A stretch of 33,196 bases of DNA from Andreesenia angusta (lineage in GTDB: Bacteria; Bacillota; Clostridia; Tissierellales; Gottschalkiaceae). Under the pieces are notes generated by a model. The model worked only from the letters and a program-made list of their open reading frames with translations. It was not told the origin of the DNA and did not search any database. The stretch lies in assembly GCA_030537835.1 (NCBI GenBank), contig JAUNVB010000001.1:65437-98632 (forward strand), read 5' to 3'. Position 1 is the stretch's first letter. Each line of letters opens with the position of its first letter. The translations under genes were made by a program, and so were the position numbers. Positions 24,430 to 32,128 of the stretch are shown piece by piece.

Positions 24430-24861
24430 CTAATTCTCATTAACAAATAAAAATTCTATTTGTCCTATTTTAATTCTATCCCCATGAATAATCTGTGTTC
24501 CTTCTACAACTTCTCTATTATTTACAAAAGTTCCATTTGAACTATTCAAATCTTCTATAAAATATGAATTCCCTTTTGAAAATATTCTAGCATGTTTTTT
24601 CGAAACATAAGGATCTTTTAAAATTATTTCATTTCTACCAACTCTACCAATTGTCAGTTCTCCAGTTATTGGATATTCATCTTTTATTTTATAAGGTATG
24701 CTTTCTTTTCTATTTATAAGCTTTAAATAAGCAGATGAATCTGCCGGTACTGCTCTTAAATTTCTGATATCAAGATATATCATTCTAATAATTGCAAGCA
24801 TGAATAGATAGATTAATACTATAAAGATATATCTAAAGATAACAGATAATACATCAAACAT
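24430..24861 (-). CDS. Membrane-anchored FHA-domain protein
   Basis: A 143-residue protein with one N-terminal transmembrane segment (about 7-29) and a C-terminal cytoplasmic FHA domain (about 66-140), which binds phosphothreonine peptides. The binding residues are present: GR at 72-73, Ser87 and His90 in SKKHARI, and NG at 109-110 (NSSNGTFV). It heads the FHA-SEDS-PBP gene set, the same order seen around rodA-pbpA in actinobacteria, where FHA proteins link wall synthesis to PknB-type kinases. No Ser/Thr kinase gene is in this window. The ATG at 24861 follows AGAGGTG by 5 bases. Confidence 0.92.
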   Translation of the reverse strand: MFDVLSVIFRYIFIVLIYLFMLAIIRMIYLDIRNLRAVPADSSAYLKLINRKESIPYKIKDEYPITGELTIGRVGRNEIILKDPYVSKKHARIFSKGNSYFIEDLNSSNGTFVNNREVVEGTQIIHGDRIKIGQIEFLFVNEN

Positions 24862-24904
24862 ATATCCACCTCTTTCCAGCTAACTTTACTAATATTCATT
24901 TAAC

Positions 24905-24913
24905 ATTATACCA
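24905..24913 (-). promoter_or_regulatory. Extended -10 promoter element of the FHA-SEDS-PBP unit
   Basis: Minus strand TGGTATAAT (extended -10 consensus), 44 bases before the FHA gene start at 24861; no strong -35. Confidence 0.5.
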
Positions 24914-25034
24914 TAGTTCTCTTTTATTGAGTATCTATGATTGTTTTATATATCCACTATACTATTATAAATTTATAAAATATACGAGAATTATATTAAC
25001 TTTTTCTTAAAAACTAATTCTCTAATCTTCATTA

Positions 25035-25043
25035 TGCTATAAT
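25035..25043 (+). promoter_or_regulatory. Extended -10 promoter element of the PspC gene
   Basis: TGCTATAAT on the plus strand, 40 bases before the TTG start at 25083; the -35 region is poor. Confidence 0.5.
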
Positions 25044-25082
25044 TTGTATATAATACTATTACTTTGGAAAGGATGTGTTCAA

Positions 25083-25589
25083 TTGTCAAAAATAAAGCGT
25101 TCAAATCAAGATATTGTCCTAGCCGGAGTTTTAGGAGGCTTAGGAGAGTATTTTCAAATCAATCCTGATATTTTAAGAGTTGCCTTTGTCATAATAGGTA
25201 TATTCTCTCAACAGTTATTTCTACTAACTGTACTATATATATTAGGTATATTCTTAATGCCTAAGAGACCGAAAGATGAATTTGAAACGAATTATACGTA
25301 TTCAGATTATTCTGAATTTAAAAATACAAAATATGGTGAAAAGTTTACTAGTTTTAAAGATAGCTTTAAAAATATCTCTGAAGATAAGATAGAAAACTCT
25401 ATAAAAACAGAGAAAAATAAAAAACTTCTAGGGTATATCTTAGTATGTATAGGAATTCTATTGCTTATGAAAAAACTTATATTCATACATTTAGAAAAAG
25501 GATCTCTAATGGCTATTGCATTAATAATAATAGGGCTATTTATAGTCTTTAGATTCGATAAAAGAGGAGTGGATGGAAGTGAAGAATAG
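25083..25589 (+). CDS. PspC-domain membrane protein
   Basis: A 168-residue membrane protein. The N-terminal 60 residues are a PspC domain (KRSNQDIVLAGVLGGLGEYFQINPDILRVAF followed by a hydrophobic helix and LMPKRPKDEF), found in envelope stress proteins. A polar linker with DSFKNISEDKIENSIK follows, and then two hydrophobic segments at about 115-132 and 140-156. The start is TTG at 25083, about 7 bases after AAAGGATG; the N-terminus MSKIKRSNQD fits the family. An upstream ATG-containing extension lacks a ribosome binding site and overlaps the promoter. The next gene overlaps its 3' end by 11 bases, so both act together, presumably in membrane-stress sensing. Confidence 0.9.
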   Translation: MSKIKRSNQDIVLAGVLGGLGEYFQINPDILRVAFVIIGIFSQQLFLLTVLYILGIFLMPKRPKDEFETNYTYSDYSEFKNTKYGEKFTSFKDSFKNISEDKIENSIKTEKNKKLLGYILVCIGILLLMKKLIFIHLEKGSLMAIALIIIGLFIVFRFDKRGVDGSEE

Positions 25590-25872
25590 AAATAATTTAC
25601 TAGGCTTAATTCTAGTGCTAATAGGTGCTATATGGTTAATATCTAATATGGGCTATATAGATCTTGACTTTCAATCACTAATTATATACCTAGACAATTT
25701 AGTAGAAATATGGCCTCTTATTCTAATAGTAATCGGCTCATTCCTTATTACCCGAAAAAAATCGAAGAGAATTCTCGTAATAATATTAGCTATATTAGTA
25801 TTGATATCTTATACAGCATTTGGCCCAGATATTATTCAAGGCATACAAAATCTTATAATAAATGGCATATAA
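25579..25872 (+). CDS. Small LiaI/LiaF-like transmembrane protein
   Basis: A 97-residue protein with three hydrophobic segments (about 7-21, 43-56 and 66-84). It resembles the LiaI/LiaF-type transmembrane domain (DUF5668) found next to PspC proteins: NLLGLILVLIGAIWLISNMG, then WPLILIVIGSFLI. The same arrangement of glycine and tryptophan in the first helix supports this. The start is probably GTG at 25579, 9 bases after GAGGAG; an ATG at 25573 is only three bases from that site. It overlaps the PspC gene and is followed by a strong terminator. It is likely part of an envelope stress module; no LiaRS-type two-component system is visible nearby. Confidence 0.75.
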   Translation: MKNRNNLLGLILVLIGAIWLISNMGYIDLDFQSLIIYLDNLVEIWPLILIVIGSFLITRKKSKRILVIILAILVLISYTAFGPDIIQGIQNLIINGI

Positions 25873-25905
25873 AAATGGTCTGCTTTTAAAAGCAGACCAT
25901 TTTTT
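25871..25905. terminator. Bidirectional terminator between the LiaI-like and TPM genes
   Basis: Perfect palindrome, 17-bp arms (25871-25887 and 25888-25904) with T-runs on both strands, placed between the stop at 25872 and the convergent stop at 25909. Confidence 0.93.
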
Positions 25906-25908
25906 ATA

Positions 25909-26667
25909 TTACCATCCTCTACTTGAACCTCCTCCTCCTGAGGAGCCTCCTCCTCCTGAGAATCCACCAAAACTACTTCCTGAACCACCTGAAAATCCAC
26001 CAAAACTACTTCCGCCATAAAATGTACGTCCATATCGTCTAGGTCCTCTAGGTGTCTTAAAGATTATAAAAAACAAAAACAATGCTATTAATAATTTAAA
26101 TATTGAAGATTCTAAATCATCTTCTTTTTCCTCAGGCTTTATATCTTTCAAAGATTCTATATTATATTCTTTTTGTACTTCGGCAACTATTGCTTTAAAG
26201 CCATTTCTAATTCCAGAATCGTAATCATCTTCTTTAAAATCAGGAATTACATAATCGTCTAATATTCTTCCTGCTTTGCTGTCATTTATAGCACCTTCTA
26301 GACCATAACCTACTTCTATTCTAGATTTTCTTTCGTCAATAGATGTTATAAAGAGAATTCCATTATCTTTTTCACTATCTCCAATCTTCCATTTTTCAAA
26401 GAATTCAGTAGAATATTCTTCTATACTAGAATAATCCCCTATATCATTAACTACTGCAACTATTATTTGACTCTTAGTAGCCGATTCAAGCTTTTTATTT
26501 ATATCATCTATCTCACTTTTAGTCTTATCGGACAATACTCCTACTCCATCGTAATAATAATGATTTTCTGGCTTAGGTATCTGTTCAGCTAAAGATATAA
26601 ACGAAAAGAATAATAATATAGTATTTATGATTAAAAGTATTGAAATCCTTCTTTTTGCTTTTTCCAT
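25909..26667 (-). CDS. TPM-domain (YgcG family) exported protein, copy 1
   Basis: A 252-residue envelope protein: signal peptide about 1-27 (cleavage likely after SLA), an extracytoplasmic TPM domain (about 35-175, with YYYDGVGVLSD, DNGILFITSIDERKSRIEVGYGLEG and AGRILDDYVIPDF), a transmembrane segment near 190-205 and a Gly/Ser/Phe-rich tail ending GGGGSSRGW. TPM domains occur in TLP18.3/Psb32/MOLO-1 proteins; bacterial YgcG-type proteins usually sit beside LemA, as here, and their role is unclear. It is a paralogue of the next upstream gene, 43 bases away. GGGAGAG precedes the ATG. The tail includes an 11-residue tandem repeat. Hydrolytic (phosphatase) annotation is not well supported for this branch. 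Confidence 0.88.
   Translation of the reverse strand: MEKAKRRISILLIINTILLFFSFISLAEQIPKPENHYYYDGVGVLSDKTKSEIDDINKKLESATKSQIIVAVVNDIGDYSSIEEYSTEFFEKWKIGDSEKDNGILFITSIDERKSRIEVGYGLEGAINDSKAGRILDDYVIPDFKEDDYDSGIRNGFKAIVAEVQKEYNIESLKDIKPEEKEDDLESSIFKLLIALFLFFIIFKTPRGPRRYGRTFYGGSSFGGFSGGSGSSFGGFSGGGGSSGGGGSSRGW
25955..26020. repeat. Two-copy 33-bp tandem repeat coding the Gly-rich tail
   Basis: A 33-base unit occurs twice in tandem (from 25955 and 25988; 20 identical bases at 25961-25980 and 25994-26013), coding two copies of SSFGGFSGG within the tail of TPM copy 1. Likely arose by slippage. Confidence 0.75.
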
Positions 26668-26710
26668 TATTATCTCTCCCTTTTTCGTTTAAAATTTGAT
26701 TCTCATATAT

Positions 26711-27454
26711 TTACCAACCTCTATCTGCGCCACCACCACCGGATGAACCTCCTCCGGATGAATCTCCTCCAAAGAAGTCTCCTCCACAATCTAAATCATC
26801 ACATCCAAAGAACTTTTTAATTAAAGCCCATAGTATATACAGTATTGTAAAAAATATTATAACTATTGTATAGAGTACTATCTTGACAAGTAATGGCGTA
26901 TCATCATCTTCAGCTCTATTTGGTTCGACCTCATTAATAATATATAGATCATATTCTGCCTTTATTTCTTTTACTATTGCTCTAAAACCATTTATTATTC
27001 CCTTATCGTAATCATCTTTTTTAAAATATGGTATTACATAATCATCTAGGATTCTACCTGCTTTTCCATCAGTTATTGCTCCTTCAAGACCATAACCAAC
27101 TTCTATTCTAGTCTTTTTTTCATCAATTACTACTAAAAACAGTATTCCATTATCCTTTTCTTTATCTCCTATTCCCCAATTGTTAAACAATTCTGTAGCA
27201 TATTCTCTAATATCTGAATATTTACCAAAATTCTTAACTACTACAACTTGAATTTCTGCACCAGTTTTTGAAATGAGTTCAGAATTTATTTTTTCTATTT
27301 CATTTATTGACTCTTCTGATAGTATTCCTACTTCATCATAATAGTATTCTTTTCCTTTTTTCGGCAATTCCATTGATAAAGAGTATTCTGAGAAAAATAT
27401 CATAAGAGTGAAAATGAAAAGAATTATTGAAACTTTCCCCTTTAATTGTCTCAT
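26711..27454 (-). CDS. TPM-domain (YgcG family) exported protein, copy 2
   Basis: A 247-residue paralogue of the following gene with the same plan: signal peptide (about 1-27), TPM domain (YYYDEVGILSEE, DNGILFLVVIDEKKTRIEVGYGLEG, AGRILDDYVIPYF), a transmembrane segment near 190-210, and a shorter Gly/Ser tail ending SSGGGGADRGW. Unlike copy 1 it has a cysteine-containing stretch after the membrane segment (FFGCDDLDCGG), a possible metal site, and lacks the Phe-Gly repeats. Much of the TPM domain is identical between the two, indicating tandem duplication followed by divergence of the tails. AGAGGA lies 6 bases before the ATG. LemA is 18 bases upstream; these three genes form one unit. Confidence 0.88.
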   Translation of the reverse strand: MRQLKGKVSIILFIFTLMIFFSEYSLSMELPKKGKEYYYDEVGILSEESINEIEKINSELISKTGAEIQVVVVKNFGKYSDIREYATELFNNWGIGDKEKDNGILFLVVIDEKKTRIEVGYGLEGAITDGKAGRILDDYVIPYFKKDDYDKGIINGFRAIVKEIKAEYDLYIINEVEPNRAEDDDTPLLVKIVLYTIVIIFFTILYILWALIKKFFGCDDLDCGGDFFGGDSSGGGSSGGGGADRGW

Positions 27455-27472
27455 ATCTATTCCTCTTTAATC

Positions 27473-28033
27473 TTAATTAGAGAAATCTACTACTGGATTT
27501 TCTCTATCAGCTTCTGATATTTTAAAATACTCTTTAGCATCAAAATTAAATATACTTGCAACTATTTTTGTAGGAAATCTTTTTATCTTAGTATTAAATG
27601 CTTGTACTGCTTCATTATATCTCTTTCTTTCTGTCGCTATTCTATTTTCTGTTCCAGATAATTCATCCATTAGTTGAGTAAAGTTTTTATCAGCTTTTAG
27701 TTCTGGGTAACTCTCTACAACAAAATTCAATCTTGAAACCGCTTCTGTCAACTGATTATCAGCCTCCGCAAGCTCCCCTGGAGTATTTGCCGTTTGTAAT
27801 TTGCTTCTTGCTTCTGTTACTTTCGTTAAAACTTCCTCTTCATGATCTGCATAACCTTTAACAGTATTCACTAAATTAGGAATTAAATCTGCTCTTCTTT
27901 TTAGCACATTCTCTACTTGACTCCATTTTCCATTTACATCTTCTTCCATTGAAACTAAACCATTGTAACTAGAAAAAATCGGTATTATTAGTATCGCTAT
28001 AACTGCTATTACAGCTATTAATCCTTTTTTCAT
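27473..28033 (-). CDS. lemA: LemA family protein
   Basis: A 186-residue LemA-fold protein: an N-terminal membrane segment (about 4-20) with few residues on the cytoplasmic side, then a helical-bundle domain outside. The family signature is clear: YNGLVSMEEDVNGKWSQVENVLKRRADLIPNLVNTVKGYA. The C-terminal ESYPELKADKNFTQLMDELSGTENRIATERKRYNEAVQAFN segment follows as usual. LemA proteins are tied by neighbourhood to TPM/YgcG proteins and, in some bacteria, to envelope stress sensing; the molecular role is unknown. TAGGAGG precedes the ATG at 28033. It follows thiI by 12 bases, so the sulfur-transfer genes and the envelope genes probably share a transcript. Confidence 0.94.
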   Translation of the reverse strand: MKKGLIAVIAVIAILIIPIFSSYNGLVSMEEDVNGKWSQVENVLKRRADLIPNLVNTVKGYADHEEEVLTKVTEARSKLQTANTPGELAEADNQLTEAVSRLNFVVESYPELKADKNFTQLMDELSGTENRIATERKRYNEAVQAFNTKIKRFPTKIVASIFNFDAKEYFKISEADRENPVVDFSN

Positions 28034-28045
28034 TTTTTTATCCTC

Positions 28046-29230
28046 CTATTTAAATTCGATTATTTCCATTTCTTTTACTGCTGAATTAACTAATTCCTCA
28101 ATATTTAAATTCCTCTCTGAATTCTCTATATCCTCTATTCTAGGCTTTGTTACTGGGTGTTTCGGTAAAAACACTGTACAGCAGTCTTCAAATGGTTCAA
28201 TAGATATTTCAAAAGTTCCTATATCTTTAGATATATCTATTATATCAGTTTTATCCATACCTATTAGTGGCCTGAATACTGGTATATTTACGGATGCATT
28301 AGTTACCGTCAATCCTTCTATAGTCTGTGATGCAACTTGACCTAAACTTTCACCCGTTATTAGACAATTTATACCCATTTCTTTAGCAATATATTCTGAT
28401 ATTCTCATCATAAATCTTCTAGAAATTATTGTCATCTCATCTTCAGGACAATTTTTTCTAATTTCCTTCTGAATATTTAGTAAATTTATCTTATATAATT
28501 TTATATTTCCGCAATAATCTTCTAGAGTTCCTGCTAATCTTTTTACTTTTTCCTCTGCTCTTTCACTAGTGAAAGGATATGAATGAAAATGGAGTGCCGA
28601 TAATTCTACTCCTCTTTTTGCCATCATAAATCCTGCAACAGGACTATCTATACCTCCAGAAAGCAATAATAATCCCTTGCCATTAGTCCCTATAGGAAGA
28701 CCTCCTCTACCAGCAAATCTTTCAATATATATATATGCATTCGTCCTTATATCAATATTTATCTTAAGTTCTGGATTGTGAACATCTACCTTCATACCAT
28801 CAATATTTTTTAATACAAAACCACCAATTTCTCTTGATATCTCTGGTGATTTTAATGGAAAGTTTTTATCAGCTCTTTTAGATTCAATTTTAAAGCTGAG
28901 TTCTTCTTTTCCTAAATCTTCTTTTTTTTCCCTTGCAATTTGAGCAGCTAAATTGCCTATTGATTCCATATTTTTTTCAACTCTATAACATGGTGAAATA
29001 TAGACTATTCCAAATACATTTCTAACTTTCCTTATTATAGGATCAATATCAGATTCATCTGATTCTATATAGAGTTTTCCTTGATCCTTATATATATTTA
29101 CTCTACTGAATTCCTTAGTTACAGATTTTATTTTATTTATAAGCTGATGTTCAAAATATCCTCTATTTCCGCCTTTTAATGCTATTTCTCCAAAGCTCAC
29201 TGATATTAATTTATCTTTTTTTAAATTCAT
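28046..29230 (-). CDS. thiI: tRNA 4-thiouridine sulfurtransferase ThiI
   Basis: Uses ATP and persulfide sulfur to thiolate U8 of tRNA, and in some bacteria takes part in thiazole synthesis. The 394-residue protein has an N-terminal ferredoxin-like domain (about 1-70), a THUMP domain (about 70-170) and a PP-loop ATPase domain with SGGIDS at 191-196. It ends after the FEDCCTVFLPKHPVTKP segment without a rhodanese domain, as in Bacillus, where a dedicated NifS-type desulfurase supplies sulfur; that gene is directly upstream here, 21 bases away. AGGAGGTG precedes the ATG by 4 bases. The N-terminal motif KGGNRGYFE differs slightly from the usual KGKNR form. Confidence 0.96.
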   Translation of the reverse strand: MNLKKDKLISVSFGEIALKGGNRGYFEHQLINKIKSVTKEFSRVNIYKDQGKLYIESDESDIDPIIRKVRNVFGIVYISPCYRVEKNMESIGNLAAQIAREKKEDLGKEELSFKIESKRADKNFPLKSPEISREIGGFVLKNIDGMKVDVHNPELKINIDIRTNAYIYIERFAGRGGLPIGTNGKGLLLLSGGIDSPVAGFMMAKRGVELSALHFHSYPFTSERAEEKVKRLAGTLEDYCGNIKLYKINLLNIQKEIRKNCPEDEMTIISRRFMMRISEYIAKEMGINCLITGESLGQVASQTIEGLTVTNASVNIPVFRPLIGMDKTDIIDISKDIGTFEISIEPFEDCCTVFLPKHPVTKPRIEDIENSERNLNIEELVNSAVKEMEIIEFK

Positions 29231-29251
29231 AATGCACCTCCTATATCTAAT

Positions 29252-30412
29252 CTACAATGATATTATTTCCCTTATAAAGCTAACCGATTCTTTTAATTCT
29301 TTGACAAAGAAATCTATTTCTTCCTTACTGTTTTCATAAGAAAGACTTATTCTAATGCTCCCTTCAATCTCTTCATCTATTAAACCTATAGCTTTCAATA
29401 CATGTGATTTGTCCTTATTTTTAGAAGAACACGCTGAACCTGTAGATATATATATACCTTTATCTTCTAATGAATGAAGTAGTATCTCAGCCTTTATTCC
29501 CTTTATACTAATATTCAATATATTATTTATATTCTCTTGTCTAAGAGGAGAATTAACTTTTATATCTGGTATATTTTTCTCTATCTCAGCTATTAAATAT
29601 TCTTTCATATCTTTAATTTTCTTTCTCTCTGAAGATTTTCTCTCATCCATTATAGTAGATGCTAGTGAAAGACCATATATGCCTGCAGTATTTTCAGTGC
29701 CTGGTCTAATATCTCTTTCTTGGCCCCCTCCTTGAAATAGAGGCCTGATATTTATACCATTATTAATATATACTGCTCCGCTTCCTTTTATAGAGTGGAT
29801 CTTATGAGATGAAATGGAAATCATATCTAGATCGAGTTCTCTTATATCAATATCTATTTTTCCATAAGCTTGGACACAGTCAGAGTGAAATACGATATTC
29901 TTATTTTTACTTCTAATTATTTTTGATATATCTTTTATTGGTTGAATACTACCTATCTCATTATTTACCATCATAATAGATATTAAAACTGTTTCTTCTT
30001 TTATACTCGACTCTAATTCTTCTAAATCAATAATACCATTTGAATCTACATTTATATAATCCACTTCAATATTTTCAAATTTCTCATAATATTTAAATAT
30101 ATTTAGGATTGAAGCATGTTCTATTTTTGAACATATTATATGAGCTTTCCTATTTCTAAATTTTTCAACGATTCCATGTATTGCTATATTATTAGCTTCT
30201 GTACCTCCTGATGTGAAGTACAATTCCTTCTCATTACAATTTATTATACCGGAAATATTTCTTCTCATTTCATTTATTTTCTTCTCCATAGTCAATCCCA
30301 TCCTATGGAGTGATGAAGGATTTCCAAAGTATTTATAGCTGTATTCTGCAATATTTTCTATAATTTCTTTTCTTGGTCTTGTCGTAGCACTATTATCTAA
30401 ATAGACTTCCAT
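29252..30412 (-). CDS. Cysteine desulfurase (NifS/IscS family)
   Basis: PLP enzyme that takes sulfur from cysteine and passes it as persulfide, here most likely to ThiI. The 386-residue protein has EVYLDNSATT at the start, SGGTEANN, the PLP lysine Lys204 in SISSHKIHS and the active cysteine Cys328 in STGSACSSKN. The loop around the cysteine is of the longer NifS/IscS type rather than SufS. The start is the second ATG (30412), giving MEVYLDNSATT; an ATG two codons earlier is only 4 bases from AGAGG. There is no iscU, iscR or other Fe-S gene beside it, which supports a role dedicated to thiolation, as with NifZ of Bacillus. Confidence 0.94.
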   Translation of the reverse strand: MEVYLDNSATTRPRKEIIENIAEYSYKYFGNPSSLHRMGLTMEKKINEMRRNISGIINCNEKELYFTSGGTEANNIAIHGIVEKFRNRKAHIICSKIEHASILNIFKYYEKFENIEVDYINVDSNGIIDLEELESSIKEETVLISIMMVNNEIGSIQPIKDISKIIRSKNKNIVFHSDCVQAYGKIDIDIRELDLDMISISSHKIHSIKGSGAVYINNGINIRPLFQGGGQERDIRPGTENTAGIYGLSLASTIMDERKSSERKKIKDMKEYLIAEIEKNIPDIKVNSPLRQENINNILNISIKGIKAEILLHSLEDKGIYISTGSACSSKNKDKSHVLKAIGLIDEEIEGSIRISLSYENSKEEIDFFVKELKESVSFIREIISL

Positions 30413-30448
30413 ATCCATATTACCTCTCTATCTAAATTTATCATTATT

Positions 30449-30481
30449 AAAGCTACGAAGTTATCCTTCCTTCGTAGCTTT
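30449..30481 (-). terminator. Hairpin terminator after the unrecognised 495-residue gene
   Basis: Perfect 12-bp inverted repeat (30449-30460 and 30470-30481), 9-base loop. The T-tract after it on the minus strand is short (TTTAATAATG), and no clear promoter separates it from the desulfurase gene, so some read-through is likely. Confidence 0.65.
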
Positions 30482-30489
30482 ATATTAAT

Positions 30490-31977
30490 TTATGATTTCA
30501 AATTACTTTTTGAATCGTCTTCCCTATATTTACTCATTATCTCTAGAATATTATTTGCTATTGCTATTTTTTCTTCTTTAGTATTCGTCATATTAAGTGA
30601 GTTAGTAAGATAATCAAAGAAATCTTGTGGAGTTGGAAATACTCCTTCTACTAAAGAAATTACCCTTCTCATCCTAGTCTTTCTCTGAATATTTAACATA
30701 TCCTTAGAGTTTCTTTCGATATAATCTATTAAATCTTTTATAGCTTCTTTAAGGTAACCTTCTCCGGCTGGAGTATAATTAGTCATTTCTTTAATCTCTT
30801 CATCTTCAAGATTATAATCATTTATATAAGTCAATACATATTGCGACTTTTGTAATGATTCTTTTAACTCATCATCTACTTTATTGCCTCTATTAAAATT
30901 CTCCATAGTCAATTGCTGTAATCTATTATTATTGTCTTTAAATATATCATCCAATTTATTAAATGCATGTTTATAAGAGTTTATCACTTTTTCTCTATTT
31001 GGCTCTGGATTTTTCAGATAATTATTCCAATCTGTCAATAATGTTTTAATATCATTATCCTGTAAACCATCTATTATATAGTCTTTTAATATTTCTATTG
31101 CTATTATTCTATTTAAGATTATCCCATATTCTCTTAAAAGTGCTGCAACATACGTAACTTCAACAATGCTATTAGAAGTATCCTTATATATTTCATTTAA
31201 TTCCTTATCCGTCGCATTTTTAAAATCAAATTTATTAGCGGCTTCAGCTTTAACAAAATATCTATCAAAATATACTCCATATTCGCTTTCAAATTTACCA
31301 TCAAAGAGCATTTTATATCTCGACATTATTACATCTATCATATCTTTACTAGCTTCTTTCATAGTCTTTTTAAAAGCATTCTCTATCATATCATAGTATT
31401 TTACCTTAGATATTTTTAACGGCAATACTGAAACGATATCTACAACTTTAGCTTTTATATTTCTTGCATCTTCTGATAAAAACATCTGTATATTCCCTAT
31501 TAATCTATCAAAATCCATATTTTCTTCAATTTCAGAAAAGTTTTCTCTTATGAAATTGATATAAGCCTTTTCTTTAGATATATCATTAGCATAATTGAGT
31601 TCTGTCATATAAGCAGTTAATGTTCTAATTATTAGAACTATTTTTCTTCTGATTTCGACTAATTCGTCTATACCATATTTATTCCCTTTTTTTATAAATC
31701 TTATAGAATCAAGGCTTAATAGTTCGTTTTCGAATATTTCATAGATTTCTTTAAATTTGCTTTCTTCTTTTAACAGATTCTCTACTATATCTCTATTGCT
31801 ATCTATCAAGGTCTCAAGATATAGCACTCTATTAAACATTTCAGTATAGGCCATAAGTCCTATATGCTTTAACTGTATATTATTCGTCTTCTTTATTTCT
31901 AAAAGTAATTCTTGATCATTTAATTCTTTAATATCTTTCGATTCTTTCATTATTTCTTCTGGACTAAGTTTACTCAT
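30490..31977 (-). CDS. Uncharacterised 495-residue helical protein
   Basis: I do not recognise this protein. It appears almost wholly alpha-helical, charged (Lys, Glu, Asp, Asn, Ile-rich) and soluble, with no signal peptide, membrane segment, Cys-pair or nucleotide-binding motif. The most distinctive stretch is near the C-terminus: RKTRMRRVISLVEGVFPTPQDFFDYLTNSLNM (about 442-473), and earlier FESEYGVYFDRYFVKAEAANKF. The ATG at 31977 follows AAGGAG and the codon use is like its neighbours, so it is a native gene, not an import. It is divergent from the YprB-like gene, has its own extended -10 candidate and ends in a hairpin. A scaffold or helical repeat protein is plausible from composition only. 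Confidence 0.8.
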   Translation of the reverse strand: MSKLSPEEIMKESKDIKELNDQELLLEIKKTNNIQLKHIGLMAYTEMFNRVLYLETLIDSNRDIVENLLKEESKFKEIYEIFENELLSLDSIRFIKKGNKYGIDELVEIRRKIVLIIRTLTAYMTELNYANDISKEKAYINFIRENFSEIEENMDFDRLIGNIQMFLSEDARNIKAKVVDIVSVLPLKISKVKYYDMIENAFKKTMKEASKDMIDVIMSRYKMLFDGKFESEYGVYFDRYFVKAEAANKFDFKNATDKELNEIYKDTSNSIVEVTYVAALLREYGIILNRIIAIEILKDYIIDGLQDNDIKTLLTDWNNYLKNPEPNREKVINSYKHAFNKLDDIFKDNNNRLQQLTMENFNRGNKVDDELKESLQKSQYVLTYINDYNLEDEEIKEMTNYTPAGEGYLKEAIKDLIDYIERNSKDMLNIQRKTRMRRVISLVEGVFPTPQDFFDYLTNSLNMTNTKEEKIAIANNILEIMSKYREDDSKSNLKS

Positions 31978-32030
31978 CTACAATCTCCTTAATATAAATC
32001 TTTTTTAGCTCAATTGCTATAATATACTAT

Positions 32031-32039
32031 ATTATATCA
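32031..32039 (-). promoter_or_regulatory. Possible extended -10 of the 495-residue gene
   Basis: Minus strand TGATATAAT, 54 bases before the ATG at 31977; other TATAAT-like stretches lie nearby, so the exact position is uncertain. Confidence 0.35.
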
Positions 32040-32047
32040 CAAGACTG

Positions 32048-32077
32048 CTTCTTTATCTGAAAAAAATCAGATAGAGC
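32048..32077. other. Hairpin in the divergent intergenic region
   Basis: A 7-bp perfect stem (32054-32060 with 32067-32073) around six A, extendable by T-G, T-A and C-G pairs. No gene ends here, and the T-run on the minus strand is in the loop, so it is not a standard terminator. It would lie in the leader of the plus-strand gene if transcription starts upstream. Confidence 0.4.
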
Positions 32078-32128
32078 TTTGTTTAAATTTGTGATAAAAT
32101 CATTCTTAATAAAGGAGGAAGATTCAAT

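Noticed and set aside
25836..26033. Minus-strand 65-codon frame over the TPM tail and the terminator
   Set aside because: It overlaps the Gly-rich tail of TPM copy 1 in another frame and runs through the terminator; repetitive translation only.
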